A stretch of 64,000 nt of DNA from Nocardia mikamii NBRC 108933 (GCF_001613505.1 NZ_BDCM01000002.1:62001-126000); one strand, 5' to 3'; shown: positions 26,033 to 35,372, numbered from the stretch's first letter. A program made the numbers and translations. Notes: generated by a model from the letters alone, not told the origin.

Positions 26033-27967
26033 ATGGCAAATTATCTGGATCTTGATCCTGATCAGCTGCGCGTATACGCCGAGCAACTCGAGAGATACGC
26101 AGCTGCCATGCGGAAATGGGGCGAGATTCCGGAGGATTGGCTGAAGGAGTTTCCGGACGGCTACGGCACCATCGCAGATCCGATGCACGGCGCGCTGGAG
26201 GAGTACTACCGGAAACGTCATGAGAAAGCCGAAGCCCAGGCGGCGTCGGCCGAACGGACCGCACACGATCTGCGAACCGCGGCCGGACGAATGGAAAACA
26301 CCGAACTCTCCGGGGGACAGCAGATTTCCAACGCCGGTCCGCATGGCGGGCCGAGTCCGGTAACTCATGGGCCCAGCGCACTGGACGGTCACACTCCGAA
26401 AACTCCGGCCATATCGAATGATTCGCCGCAGCGCGCGCCAGACATTCCCGCGCGGCCCGTCGTCAGCCATACCGACGGAGTGACCGGCCCAGCGGCGGCC
26501 ACCCCCGGGCAGCCGGGTCACGGCACCATCCCGGCGTTTGCCGGAGCGAATCCAGTCGCACCCATTGATGTTTCGCATTCAATGCCGAGCCCCGAACATC
26601 GGGTCGACGGGTCGGCGCCACCTCCCACACAGGTAGTGCCCGTACGGCACAGCACGCCAGAAGGTGCCGGGGTCTTCACTGTCGGATACGGGACCGGTAC
26701 GCAGTCCGGCGCACCGATCGCCGCTGCCGTGCCGCTGATGGGGCCGACGGGCCCGCTGTCCGCCGTTCCAGCCCCCCAACCACCGAGACCGCTGCGGCCA
26801 GGACCGCTCGCGGTCTCGTTCCAGCCCGTCCGCGGCCACCGCCAGGGTCTACCGCAGCTGGTAGTCGGTGACGGCGGGGAGGACGATCTGACGTTGGCCC
26901 GGACATTATTGAGCGCCGTCCTTTTCGCCGTCGGCGATTCCGCGCCGGGCGTCGAGTGGGCGACGGGCGTAGTGCGGAACAGAAAAGGTGCCGTCGTCCT
27001 GCTGACGTCGACCGAGGGCCGCGGATGGCTGCCCGCCGGCTTGTTCGTCCCGTCGGAGGTTTTGATTCCATGGCGATGGGATTCGATCCTGGACGCCGAG
27101 GGCCGCGGCGCCATCACAGCGTTCGAGAACAACGCCGATCCCGCGCGGATCCTCACCGAATTCGCCCGTCATGCCGCGCGGGCGAAACGCGGACATTTGC
27201 GCGCTCTCGCATCGACGTCGGGGGTGGGCGATTATGTGCGTGCCACGCTGGGCAGCGAGGTCGCCATTGCGGACCTGGTAGTCGCAACAGAGACCTCTGT
27301 CGATCTATCCAGTCCCGGCGCGGGTCTTTTCGATCGGCTCGACGCCGGTGGCTCCGCAACATCGCGACAGCGTGCAGCCGAGGTAGCGGACTCCGACATC
27401 CGAGCGGTCTGCGTGCAACTGGCCCGCGACGCCGATGCTCTGGCCCGGCAGGCTATGCCCGACGCCACCCCGGAGGTTCGGGCGCAGCGAGCCCGGCGAC
27501 AGGAGGTCCTGCACTCCCTCGGCGCCCGAGACCGGGTGTCCGCGAGCAGTCGGCCACACCTTCCTCCAGCCGGCCAAGACCTTGTCGCGCCCGCCTCGGC
27601 CGTATTCGCGCCGTCCGGATCATCGCGTGCCGCGGCCACGTCTGCGATCATTTCCAGCAATTTCTCACCGCCACCGGATGTGGATACCGAGCGCAGCCGA
27701 ATGTTCGAGCGACGGGCCGATGAATTGATTTCGCTACTGCTCACAGAAAAAGATGACCATCGAATGCTGCGCGATGTGTTGTACGTCCACGATCAGATTG
27801 CCGAGCATCCGCAGCTCCAGAGCATCCTAGGAAAGGTGCCGGCACCGACCGCGAACACTACTTCAGTCGATACGGGTTCAGCCGGGCCCAACCTCTCACC
27901 TGCCGCCGAATATCAGAGTTTCCCTGTGAGCCCGGGACGCTACGGTGAAGAAAGGAGCATCCGATGA
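26033..27967 (+). CDS. ESX-type substrate: helical N-terminus, Pro-rich linker, C-terminal globular domain
   Basis: 644 residues from ATG 26033. Residues 1-90 form an EspC-like helical hairpin (YLDLDPDQLRVYAEQLERYAAAMRKWGEIPEDW...EAQAASAERTAHDLRTAAGRMEN). Residues ~95-290 are a Pro/Gly/Ala-rich linker. From ~295 comes a globular domain (LARTLLSAVLFAVGDSAPGVEWATGVVRNRKGAVVLLTSTEGRGWLPAGLFVP) resembling the DUF5631/DUF5632-type domains of proteins in the mycobacterial ESX-2 region (e.g. Rv3899c); that resemblance is from memory. Its stop overlaps the next start (ATGA). It is presumably secreted or surface-located. Confidence 0.7.
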   Translation: MANYLDLDPDQLRVYAEQLERYAAAMRKWGEIPEDWLKEFPDGYGTIADPMHGALEEYYRKRHEKAEAQAASAERTAHDLRTAAGRMENTELSGGQQISNAGPHGGPSPVTHGPSALDGHTPKTPAISNDSPQRAPDIPARPVVSHTDGVTGPAAATPGQPGHGTIPAFAGANPVAPIDVSHSMPSPEHRVDGSAPPPTQVVPVRHSTPEGAGVFTVGYGTGTQSGAPIAAAVPLMGPTGPLSAVPAPQPPRPLRPGPLAVSFQPVRGHRQGLPQLVVGDGGEDDLTLARTLLSAVLFAVGDSAPGVEWATGVVRNRKGAVVLLTSTEGRGWLPAGLFVPSEVLIPWRWDSILDAEGRGAITAFENNADPARILTEFARHAARAKRGHLRALASTSGVGDYVRATLGSEVAIADLVVATETSVDLSSPGAGLFDRLDAGGSATSRQRAAEVADSDIRAVCVQLARDADALARQAMPDATPEVRAQRARRQEVLHSLGARDRVSASSRPHLPPAGQDLVAPASAVFAPSGSSRAAATSAIISSNFSPPPDVDTERSRMFERRADELISLLLTEKDDHRMLRDVLYVHDQIAEHPQLQSILGKVPAPTANTTSVDTGSAGPNLSPAAEYQSFPVSPGRYGEERSIR

Positions 27968-30096
27968 CCGGCAAGGATCCCGGTACTCTGATCAAAGAGA
28001 TCCAATCAACCCACGACAAAACTTGGGCTGACGACACTTATACCAAAGATCAATCACTTACCATCCTGAAAGAACTCGACCAACTGTCTCCGGAAGACTT
28101 CAAGACAGTATGGAACGGTTTGGACAAAGACGATAGGCAAGATCTCGTAACCTCTATCGGGCTGAGTGATGCCAACGGCTGGGATCCGCGAAAAGACAGC
28201 GACTACAAAGAGCTCGCCAAGGCGCTGGGCGACGATAATCTCGACGAAGCAATGGCATACAAGAATGCCCAGAAAACCAAGCAAGACAATGAGAAGGCGG
28301 ACGCTCCCGCTAAATTCGACAAAGATTTCGGCTTTCTCCCCAGCGATGGCAAGAAGCATTTCGAGGAGGTACTCCTGTATGTTCCCAAAGGACGGAGCCA
28401 ATCACTCCTCGAACTGATCCAGGACACCCAGGACACCATGCAGGCCGGTTTCGATTCACTCGGCTCGCGCAACCCGAAGGACGCACCGGACTTCAACTCG
28501 CTACTGGAGCAACACCAGCTCGACAAGCCCGAGGGATGGTCCAATGTCGTAGACAGGTACGACACCTTCAAAAAGACCTTCGACTCGCGAGAAGAAACAT
28601 ATAAAGATAAAAGCAAGGACGTGAATTTCACGACCAAGACCACCCAGAAGGACCTCCTCGACTGTGCCTCCAAGCTCCGGGGCGTAAAGGATGAACTCAA
28701 CGGATTTCTCCAGCAGGACTACAGCACGTACACCCAGAAAGGGAACACGATAGTCCTGCCCGGACCGCATCTGAGCGCCAACACCACCGGCCCCGACGAA
28801 ACTGTCTACACCCGTAAGACGGAGAACGACAATTTCGTACTCACTCCGGAAGCGGAGCAGAAGTACTACGTCAGCCACATCCAAACCGCCGTCGACAAAT
28901 GGAACAAGATCTATGACGACACGGCGATGAAGTTCCAGAAGCAAGCCGACCATGTCGACGATCCGGGCCCGAAGGAACCGGAGAAACCGGCGGCGCCCGC
29001 AGCACCGGCGGCCCCTGCGGCCCCCGCAGCGCCGGCGACGCCCTACACACCCCTCACCGACACCTCCGGCACCACCGATCTGGCCGACCAGACGGACTAC
29101 AGCGACAGCATTTTCGGCGGTCTCACCGACGGCCAATTCCCGGCCGATGCGACCGACATCTCGGAGTCCTCGGACCTGTCGAGCCTCGACGGGACGAGCA
29201 GCACAGGTACCGACACCGATTCGACCAGCGGCACGGGCTCGGGCGATTCCACGGCATGGGACCAGATAGAGAACGCCCTCACCGGTGACAACAGCGGTAG
29301 CGGGACCACCGGTCAGAGTACGGCCGGCACGACCGCCGCGGCCACGAACCCATTCATGGGAGCCATGAATCCTATGGCTGGGTACATGAATCCGATGGGG
29401 AACTTCGGGTCGGGCGGATTCATGAACCAGGGGGGTAATCAGAACAACCCCGCATCGCAGTACGGCCAGAACCCCCTGTCCTCCGCTTTCGGAAGGCAGG
29501 CGAATTCGCTTCTGCCCGAGGCAAATCCGGCGCAGACGGCGACAGGCGCCACCGCGCAGCAGGCCGCCTACACCAATCCGGCCTCGGCCGTCTCGGCCAC
29601 GCCGGCTTCCGGCACGCCCCCGCGTATCGGCAATTCCATGGTCGACATGAAACTGCCGGACGGCAGTACGCCGCAGAAGGTTCCGGCAGTCGTGGCCGAC
29701 GCCGTGAACAGGGCGTTCAACAATCCGAACGGCAGCGACGCGGCCGCCGCGTATGGCAGCGCCTACGCGCAGGCGACCCCGGTGGACCCGTCGAATCTGC
29801 ACACCGGCGATGTCGTGCAATGGGCCGATCGCAGCGCGGTGATCGTTCGCGAGGGCACCGATAACTACTACATCATCACCGACGGCCAGATGCGGCACGT
29901 CGAACTGAAAGACCTTCCGAACTACGACAACGGGGCATTCGGCAAGTTCGGAGGATTCTTCCGACCGGCCGGGGCAGGCGATCCGAGCCAGGAGGGACAC
30001 CTCCAGGCGAACGCCGTCGTCCAACCGACCACGGTGGTCTCCGCGTCGTCGACAACCTCCGCACGTCCGCCGAGCACCGACACGCAAGAGACGTGA
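27964..30096 (+). CDS. Large ESX-associated protein with helical N-terminus, PAA repeat and Ser/Thr/Gly-rich middle
   Basis: 710 residues, coupled to the previous gene by ATGA and to the next by GTGA. Residues ~1-340 are Lys/Asp-rich and helical (KKHFEEVLLYVPKGRSQSLL). An Ala/Pro repeat (~residues 342-360) leads into an acidic Ser/Thr/Gly-rich region and a Met/Asn/Gly-rich part (GAMNPMAGYMNPMGNFGSGG). The last ~110 residues form a small globular domain (NLHTGDVVQWADRSAVIVREGTDNYYIITDGQMRHV). The 5' third uses many A/T-ending codons, unlike its neighbours. No catalytic motif was recognised. ESX export is inferred from the operon. Confidence 0.72.
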   Translation: MTGKDPGTLIKEIQSTHDKTWADDTYTKDQSLTILKELDQLSPEDFKTVWNGLDKDDRQDLVTSIGLSDANGWDPRKDSDYKELAKALGDDNLDEAMAYKNAQKTKQDNEKADAPAKFDKDFGFLPSDGKKHFEEVLLYVPKGRSQSLLELIQDTQDTMQAGFDSLGSRNPKDAPDFNSLLEQHQLDKPEGWSNVVDRYDTFKKTFDSREETYKDKSKDVNFTTKTTQKDLLDCASKLRGVKDELNGFLQQDYSTYTQKGNTIVLPGPHLSANTTGPDETVYTRKTENDNFVLTPEAEQKYYVSHIQTAVDKWNKIYDDTAMKFQKQADHVDDPGPKEPEKPAAPAAPAAPAAPAAPATPYTPLTDTSGTTDLADQTDYSDSIFGGLTDGQFPADATDISESSDLSSLDGTSSTGTDTDSTSGTGSGDSTAWDQIENALTGDNSGSGTTGQSTAGTTAAATNPFMGAMNPMAGYMNPMGNFGSGGFMNQGGNQNNPASQYGQNPLSSAFGRQANSLLPEANPAQTATGATAQQAAYTNPASAVSATPASGTPPRIGNSMVDMKLPDGSTPQKVPAVVADAVNRAFNNPNGSDAAAAYGSAYAQATPVDPSNLHTGDVVQWADRSAVIVREGTDNYYIITDGQMRHVELKDLPNYDNGAFGKFGGFFRPAGAGDPSQEGHLQANAVVQPTTVVSASSTTSARPPSTDTQET
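28987..29043 (+). repeat. PAA-coding short repeat
   Basis: Nineteen codons encode five PAA units followed by PATP, forming a rigid Ala/Pro hinge between the N-terminal helical and middle parts of the 710-residue protein. Confidence 0.7.
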
Positions 30097-31184
30097 CAGC
30101 CGCGACAGCCCGGTCGGCCGGGGACTTCCTGGTCGATGTCGCCGAGCGGATCGGGACAGGTTGCACGCCGGAATCCCTTCGCTCGGTGCTGCTTCGGGCC
30201 TGTGGTGGCCGATTGGACACACGCACACCGGACGGGAGTCGCTCCAGCGGGATCACACTGTCCGGTATGCCGTTCGAAGCCAGCGTGACCGGCGGGCGGG
30301 GTCACTCCGCCCGGCTGCTGCGCTACATCACCGAAACCACCACGTGGGAACCGGAATTCGCCGTTCGCCTGCAGGCCTATTCGGCCGCGATCGCGGAAGT
30401 CTTCACATGGCTACCCGGCGGAAACGACGCGGTGATCGACCTTCTTCATTCGTTCGTCACCACCGTCTACCCCGATCCGGCCGCCATCGAACCGGGGCGA
30501 CGCCTGGCCATGTGGCTGGGAATCGTGCATCACCCCGCGGAGCCGGAGCACATCGCGGGCCTCAAGGTGTACTGCAGCCCGACCGCGGCGGCGGATACCG
30601 TCGACCTGGTAGCCCGCCGATGGCCGGGATTCGCGGGACTGCACCCGACGCCCCGGAGCGACACGCTCTTTCGCAGGGCCGGGCTCGCTCTGGAGGTCGA
30701 CGCGCGCGGGGACGTCAGGTACAAGGTCTATCTCAGAGCAGATTCCAGAGATGTCGCGGTGCCGATGAAATTGATCCGCTACTTCGGTGATCCGGCATGG
30801 GAAGTACTGTCCGAATTCACGCGATGCGGTGTGGATGCCGCCAGTCTGCACAATTTCGACTACTTCGTCTGCTGTAGTCGCCGAGACCACGAAGATCCCA
30901 CCTACACGATCTCGTTGGCCACACGACGATCCGACGATCTCACCGAGTTGGTGCGCGAACTGGCCGCGCGGCACCACGGCACCACCCTGACGGTCGACGC
31001 TCTGGCGCACGCCGCACGGTCCTGTGGAGCGGACTGGCGCTATTCGGCTCTCGGCCTCGGCTTCTCACCCGAGTACGGCATCGACAAATTGAACGTCTAC
31101 GGCACACCGACGTGGGCGAACACCTCGGAGTCGGCCGTGCTCAGGCCCGCGCGGCAGCTCGCACGATCGGAAGATGCGCGTTGA
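30093..31184 (+). CDS. Probable ABBA-type aromatic/peptide prenyltransferase
   Basis: 363 residues from GTG 30093, overlapping the previous stop (GTGA). The sequence alternates helices with strands of the type GLKVYCSP, VRYKVYLRA, TYTISLATRR and DKLNVYGTP. The start of the barrel reads GMPFEASVTGGRGHSARLLRYITETTTWEPEFAVRLQAYSAAI. This spacing of basic-aromatic strands (K/R-x-Y) resembles ABBA prenyltransferases (DMATS, LynF/TruF or bacterial indole prenyltransferases), where these residues hold the prenyl diphosphate. The assignment is by pattern only. The 3' end overlaps the convergent flavoenzyme gene by 44 bases. Its place in an ESX-type operon is unusual. Confidence 0.55.
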   Translation: MTAATARSAGDFLVDVAERIGTGCTPESLRSVLLRACGGRLDTRTPDGSRSSGITLSGMPFEASVTGGRGHSARLLRYITETTTWEPEFAVRLQAYSAAIAEVFTWLPGGNDAVIDLLHSFVTTVYPDPAAIEPGRRLAMWLGIVHHPAEPEHIAGLKVYCSPTAAADTVDLVARRWPGFAGLHPTPRSDTLFRRAGLALEVDARGDVRYKVYLRADSRDVAVPMKLIRYFGDPAWEVLSEFTRCGVDAASLHNFDYFVCCSRRDHEDPTYTISLATRRSDDLTELVRELAARHHGTTLTVDALAHAARSCGADWRYSALGLGFSPEYGIDKLNVYGTPTWANTSESAVLRPARQLARSEDAR

Positions 31185-32403
31185 CGTGTTCGAGCCGCAA
31201 CGACGCTCGAAGTTCGGCCAGCCGCTCCAGATCGTCCCGGAAGAGACCGGCCGCCTTCGCGTGGTCGATGTCGCTGATGCCGTACAGATACGGACGTCCG
31301 CCCCATGCGCAACAGCGTCGTTGGAGGTCGTGAAACGCCTCTCGCGCAGCGGCTGTCACTTCGGGATCGCGGCCGACGGTGGCGTAGAGGCCCACACCGA
31401 CCGAGACGGGTGCGGTGAGGGCCGGTGCGAAGGCGAAGGGGACCGCGTCGCGCGGACGACGCACGACCAGCGCGTAGACCATGGTCGAAGGGTCGTCGAA
31501 GGGAGCCCGATCCAGCTGCGCCGCAACGGCTTCGAACATCGCGACACAGTGTTCGGCCGGTACCACGTAGTCGGCCCACATCCGTCCTCGATCGGCGGGA
31601 GGCGGCGGTGCGGCATGTGGGTCGGTTTCCCACATCGGTGACTCGGTGAGGACGGCGCAGTTCTCGCCGCCACACGGGCGGGCCGGGCCGTCGCCGCGCC
31701 AACCCGTGACCGACCGGATTCGGCCGTGCCGGGACATTCCCCAGTAGGAGTCGACGTCGCCGGCCCGCGCGACTCGGGCGGTATGTTCGGCGAGTGCGCC
31801 GAGCGTCGCGTGATCGTCCCGATGTTCGTGTATCCGCGGCTCATATTCGACCGTCCGGAGTACCGCTCGCTCGATCAGGCCCACGGCGCCCAGTCCGCCG
31901 AGCGCGAACCGGAACAACTCGGCGTGTTCGGTTCGGGAACACCAACGGCTGCTTCCGGTTCCGTCGATCAGCTGGATGCGTTCCACCTGGTCGACCTGCC
32001 AGCCGGATCGGATCGACTCGGATCCGGCACCGCCCACCGACAAGGTGCCACCCACCGACATGTGCAGATAGTTCGGCAGGACCGGAAACGCCCTGCCACG
32101 CCGGTTCAGATATCGCTCCAGCCCGTGCCAGCTCGCACCGGCGGGGACTTCGAACAGCCCGTCACCGAGGTCCCGGATCTCCCGGGTCGCGCTCTCGGGC
32201 GCGTACGTCACCAGCAGCTCGTCGCTGGTGACCGTCTGCCCCGCGCAGGAATGCCCGGAGCCCCGCAACGTCAACGGACGGCCGGAACCGAGCAGGGCGG
32301 AGGGAAAGGCGGATGGCAGCCGATGGACGGCCCGAGGTGTGGCCCGATGCAAGCCACCGAAGTCGGTATCGAATTCGGCGGCGGAAACCTCAGTGGCACT
32401 CAT
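31141..32403 (-). CDS. FAD-linked oxidoreductase resembling cytokinin dehydrogenase
   Basis: 420 residues, ATG 32403. A PCMH/VAO-type flavoprotein: GSGHSCAGQ puts a His at residue 51 where the covalent 8-alpha-histidyl FAD link is expected. YLHMSVGGTLSVGGAGSESIRSGWQVDQVERIQLIDGTG corresponds to the GGTLSNAGISGQ-type block of cytokinin dehydrogenases. A C-terminal substrate cap is present (AFAPALTAPVSVGVGLYATVGRD, YLYGI). It would oxidise an amine or alcohol with O2 or another acceptor. It converges with, and overlaps, the prenyltransferase-like gene. A prenylated amine as substrate is an attractive but unproven idea. Confidence 0.88.
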   Translation of the reverse strand: MSATEVSAAEFDTDFGGLHRATPRAVHRLPSAFPSALLGSGRPLTLRGSGHSCAGQTVTSDELLVTYAPESATREIRDLGDGLFEVPAGASWHGLERYLNRRGRAFPVLPNYLHMSVGGTLSVGGAGSESIRSGWQVDQVERIQLIDGTGSSRWCSRTEHAELFRFALGGLGAVGLIERAVLRTVEYEPRIHEHRDDHATLGALAEHTARVARAGDVDSYWGMSRHGRIRSVTGWRGDGPARPCGGENCAVLTESPMWETDPHAAPPPPADRGRMWADYVVPAEHCVAMFEAVAAQLDRAPFDDPSTMVYALVVRRPRDAVPFAFAPALTAPVSVGVGLYATVGRDPEVTAAAREAFHDLQRRCCAWGGRPYLYGISDIDHAKAAGLFRDDLERLAELRASLRLEHVNAHLPIVRAAARA

Positions 32404-32569
32404 GATTTCGATACCGATCGTGTCACCGTCCGGTCAGCGGTATGCGGCACGCCGTCATCGTAGCGAGCTGCCGGGGCGGCTTCTCACTGCCAGGAGTAGG
32501 GCACGGCCGGATCGTCACGCGCGGCGCGACGCACCGACGACATGGCACGTCCCGCCCGGTCACCGATGT

Positions 32570-33874
32570 TCAGCCGCGCCCCACAGCAACCTCGCGGTGC
32601 GCTGGTACCCGGCGAGCCGACCACACAGTGACGGTGAACAGGAACACCCCGGCGACGGCCAGGCCCGCACCCACGACGGCGGGTGCGGTGTATCCCAGGC
32701 CCGCCGCGATCACCAGCCCGCCCAGCCACGCGCCCGCCGCGTTGGCGATGTTCAACGCCGCGTGGTTGAGGGCGGCGGCGAGGGTTTGGGCGTCGTGGGC
32801 GACGTCCATCAGGCGGGTCTGCAGGCCGGGGGCCAGCGCGGCTCCGGAGGCGCCGACCAGGAAGGCGCCCGCCGCGGCGGTGAACGGGTTGTGCGCTGCC
32901 GCAACGAAACCCGCGAGGATGACGACCATCGCGATCAGCGCGACGAACACCGAACGGTCCACGCCGCGGTCGGCGAGGACGCCGCCGCCGATATTGCCCG
33001 CGACCATGCCCAGGCCGAACAGTGCCAGCACGATCGGTACCAGGCCCTGTCCCATGCCGGCGACGTCGGTCAGGGTCGAGGTGATGTAGGTGTACACCGC
33101 GAACATGCCGCCGAAGCCGACCGCGCCGACCAGCAGCGTCAGCAGCACCTGCGGACGGCGCAGGGCGGTGAGCTCGGTGCGGGGATCGGTCACCCGCACA
33201 CCGTGCAGATCGGGCACGAAGCGGCTGATCGCGAACACCGTGGCAAGCCCGATGACGGCCACGACCACATAGGCGTCGCGCCAGCCGAGGCCCTGCCCCA
33301 GCCAGGTGGCGGCCGGAACACCCACCACATTGGCGGCGCTCAGGCCCAGCATCACCGCGGCGACGGCCTTGGCCCGCTGCCCTCCCGGAGCCAGCGAGGC
33401 GGCCGCGAGCGAGGCCACGCCGAAATAGGCGCCGTGCGGCAGGCCCGCGACGAACCGGGCCGCGACCAGAGCCGGGAAGGCCGGGGCCAGCACCGAGGCG
33501 ATATTTCCGACGGTGAACGCGACCATCAGGGCGATCAGCAGGCGCTTGCGCGGCATCCGGGCGCACAGGGCCGCGATCACGGGCGCGCCGACCACCACGC
33601 CCAGCGCGTACGCCGAGACGGCATGTCCGCCGGTGGGCTCCGAAACATGCAGGTCCGCCGCGATATCGGGCAGCAGCCCCATGGTGACGAATTCGGTGGT
33701 GCCGATCCCGAAACCGCCGAGCGCCAGCGCGAGCATCGCCGGAATATGCCATCCGGTGCGAGTCTCCGTCGCCGCCCCGGAGCCGAGCGCCGCACGGGAC
33801 GACGCGTCACTCGCAGACGACTCCGGTGGGAAGTCGACGGGTGGTGCGGTGCGCACGGGAGCTGAGTCGGCCAT
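32570..33874 (-). CDS. MFS transporter, DHA1 (AraJ/Cmx-like) family
   Basis: 434 residues from ATG 33874; a TTG at 33889 is an alternative. Twelve membrane segments are expected. MFS landmarks are FGIGTTEFVTMGLLPDIAADL in helix 1, the loop 2-3 basic motif CARMPRKRLL, and AAVMLGLSAANVVGVPAATWLGQGLGWRDAY in helix 5 (motif C-like, drug/sugar efflux). The N-terminal ~45 residues are polar. The substrate is unknown. It lies between icd and the flavoenzyme on the same strand, separated from icd by two hairpins. Confidence 0.9.
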   Translation of the reverse strand: MADSAPVRTAPPVDFPPESSASDASSRAALGSGAATETRTGWHIPAMLALALGGFGIGTTEFVTMGLLPDIAADLHVSEPTGGHAVSAYALGVVVGAPVIAALCARMPRKRLLIALMVAFTVGNIASVLAPAFPALVAARFVAGLPHGAYFGVASLAAASLAPGGQRAKAVAAVMLGLSAANVVGVPAATWLGQGLGWRDAYVVVAVIGLATVFAISRFVPDLHGVRVTDPRTELTALRRPQVLLTLLVGAVGFGGMFAVYTYITSTLTDVAGMGQGLVPIVLALFGLGMVAGNIGGGVLADRGVDRSVFVALIAMVVILAGFVAAAHNPFTAAAGAFLVGASGAALAPGLQTRLMDVAHDAQTLAAALNHAALNIANAAGAWLGGLVIAAGLGYTAPAVVGAGLAVAGVFLFTVTVWSARRVPAHREVAVGRG

Positions 33875-33959
33875 GGGTGTGGCCAACACTCGCGGACGCC
33901 GCGGCGATACCAGCGGCCGGGGTGATTCGACTCACGCGATCGGGCGCGGAAAGCAATTC

Positions 33960-33999
33960 GGGCACCCGCGGCCACCGGGATCGGTGGGGGCGGGTGCCC
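33960..33999. terminator. Hairpin downstream of icd (distal)
   Basis: A 10-bp stem GGGCACCCGC / GCGGGTGCCC with an inner CCACC/GGTGG pairing. It is the second of two hairpins following icd on the minus strand. Confidence 0.5.
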
Positions 34000-34009
34000 G
34001 GATATGTCT

Positions 34010-34035
34010 ACCGGCCGCGCCGGATTCCGGCCGGT
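34010..34035. terminator. Hairpin downstream of icd (proximal)
   Basis: An 8-bp stem ACCGGCCG / CGGCCGGT about 10 bases beyond the icd stop codon; the most likely icd terminator. Confidence 0.5.
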
Positions 34036-34044
34036 CGTGCGCGT

Positions 34045-35262
34045 TCAGCTCAGTTCGCGCGCCAGGTTCGCATCGAGCACGCCGAGGAATTCCTCGGTGG
34101 TCAGATAGCCCTGGTTGCCGCCGACCAGCAGCGCCAGATCCTTGGTCATCTGGCCGCTCTCGACGGTCTTGATGACGACGTCCTCGAGGGTCTGCGCGAA
34201 GCCGATGACCTCGGGGGTGTTGTCCAGTTTGCCGCGATGCGCCAGACCCCGCGTCCACGCGAAGATCGAGGCGATCGGGTTCGTGGAGGTGGGCTTGCCC
34301 TGCTGGTGCTGCCGGAAGTGGCGGGTCACCGTGCCGTGCGCGGCCTCGGCCTCACAGGTGCGGCCGTCCGGGGTGAGCAGCACCGAGGTCATCAGGCCCA
34401 GCGAGCCGAAGCCCTGCGCCACGGTGTCGGACTGCACGTCGCCGTCGTAGTTCTTGCAGGCCCAGACGTAGCCGCCTTCCCACTTCAGCGCGGAGGCGAC
34501 CATATCGTCGATCAGCCGGTGCTCGTAGGTCAGTCCGGCGGCCGCGAACTCGTCCTTGAACTCGGTCTCGAAGATCTCCTGGAAGGTGTCCTTGAACATG
34601 CCGTCGTAGGCCTTCAGGATGGTGTTCTTCGTCGACATGTAGACGGGGTAGTTCTGCTGCAGGCCGTAGTTCAGCGACGCCCGCGCGAAGTCCTCGATCG
34701 ACTTCTTGAAGTTGTACATACCCATGACGACGCCGCCGTCCTCGGGCATCTTCACCACTTCGTGGACGATCGGCTCGGAGCCGTCCTCCGGGGTGAACTG
34801 AATCGTGACGGTGCCGGCCTGATGCACCTTGAAATCGGTGGCGCGGTACTGGTCACCGAAGGCGTGACGGCCGATGATGATCGGCTTGGTCCAGCCGGGA
34901 ACCAGACGCGGAACATTGGAAATGATGATCGGCGCGCGGAAAATGGTGCCGCCGAGAATGTTACGAATCGTGCCGTTCGGCGAACGCCACATCTTCTTGA
35001 GGCCGAATTCCTCGACACGCGCCTCGTCGGGGGTGATGGTGGCGCATTTGACACCCACGCCGTGCTTCTTGATGGCGTTGGCCGCGTCGACGGTGACCTG
35101 GTCATCGGTCTTGTCGCGGGTTTCGATGCCGAGGTCGTAGTACTCGAGGTTCACATCGAGGTACGGATGGATCAGCTTGTCCTTGATGAACTGCCAGATG
35201 ATCCGGGTCATCTCGTCGCCGTCGAGTTCGACGACGGTCCCTTCAACCTTGATCTTGGACAT
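34045..35262 (-). CDS. icd: NADP-dependent isocitrate dehydrogenase (homodimeric, eukaryote-like type)
   Basis: 405 residues from ATG 35262 (AGGAGG about 12 bases upstream; the longer frame is not used). It oxidatively decarboxylates isocitrate to 2-oxoglutarate in the TCA cycle. Signatures are [49 protein letters not shown] (substrate Ser/Asn/Arg), [24 protein letters not shown] (metal Asp) and [19 protein letters not shown]. It is the class shared with eukaryotic cytosolic IDH, as in mycobacterial Icd1. An inverted repeat 86-110 bases upstream may be regulatory. Confidence 0.97.
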   Translation of the reverse strand: MSKIKVEGTVVELDGDEMTRIIWQFIKDKLIHPYLDVNLEYYDLGIETRDKTDDQVTVDAANAIKKHGVGVKCATITPDEARVEEFGLKKMWRSPNGTIRNILGGTIFRAPIIISNVPRLVPGWTKPIIIGRHAFGDQYRATDFKVHQAGTVTIQFTPEDGSEPIVHEVVKMPEDGGVVMGMYNFKKSIEDFARASLNYGLQQNYPVYMSTKNTILKAYDGMFKDTFQEIFETEFKDEFAAAGLTYEHRLIDDMVASALKWEGGYVWACKNYDGDVQSDTVAQGFGSLGLMTSVLLTPDGRTCEAEAAHGTVTRHFRQHQQGKPTSTNPIASIFAWTRGLAHRGKLDNTPEVIGFAQTLEDVVIKTVESGQMTKDLALLVGGNQGYLTTEEFLGVLDANLARELS

Positions 35263-35347
35263 GGATCTTCGTGTCCTCCTAAGGAAGGTGTGCTCCCATT
35301 GCACGGCCAGGCGAGCACGCTTGTGAGCGGACCCCAGCTGTTCAACA

Positions 35348-35372
35348 GACAACGTATACGCCCCGCGTTGTC
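35348..35372. promoter_or_regulatory. Inverted repeat upstream of icd
   Basis: GACAACG-N11-CGTTGTC, a perfect 7-bp repeat 86-110 bases before the icd start, in the 312-base gap shared with the divergent SAM-IV element. It may be an operator or part of the icd promoter. No other gene lies in this gap. Confidence 0.35.

Noticed and set aside
28501..30228. 575-codon minus-strand ORF opposite the 710-residue gene
   Set aside because: Shadow of the plus-strand ESX-type gene, with Arg/Val/Gly composition typical of antisense frames in high-GC DNA.
32228..33865. 545-codon plus-strand ORF across the MFS transporter
   Set aside because: Antisense shadow; the minus-strand transporter has twelve membrane segments and MFS motifs.
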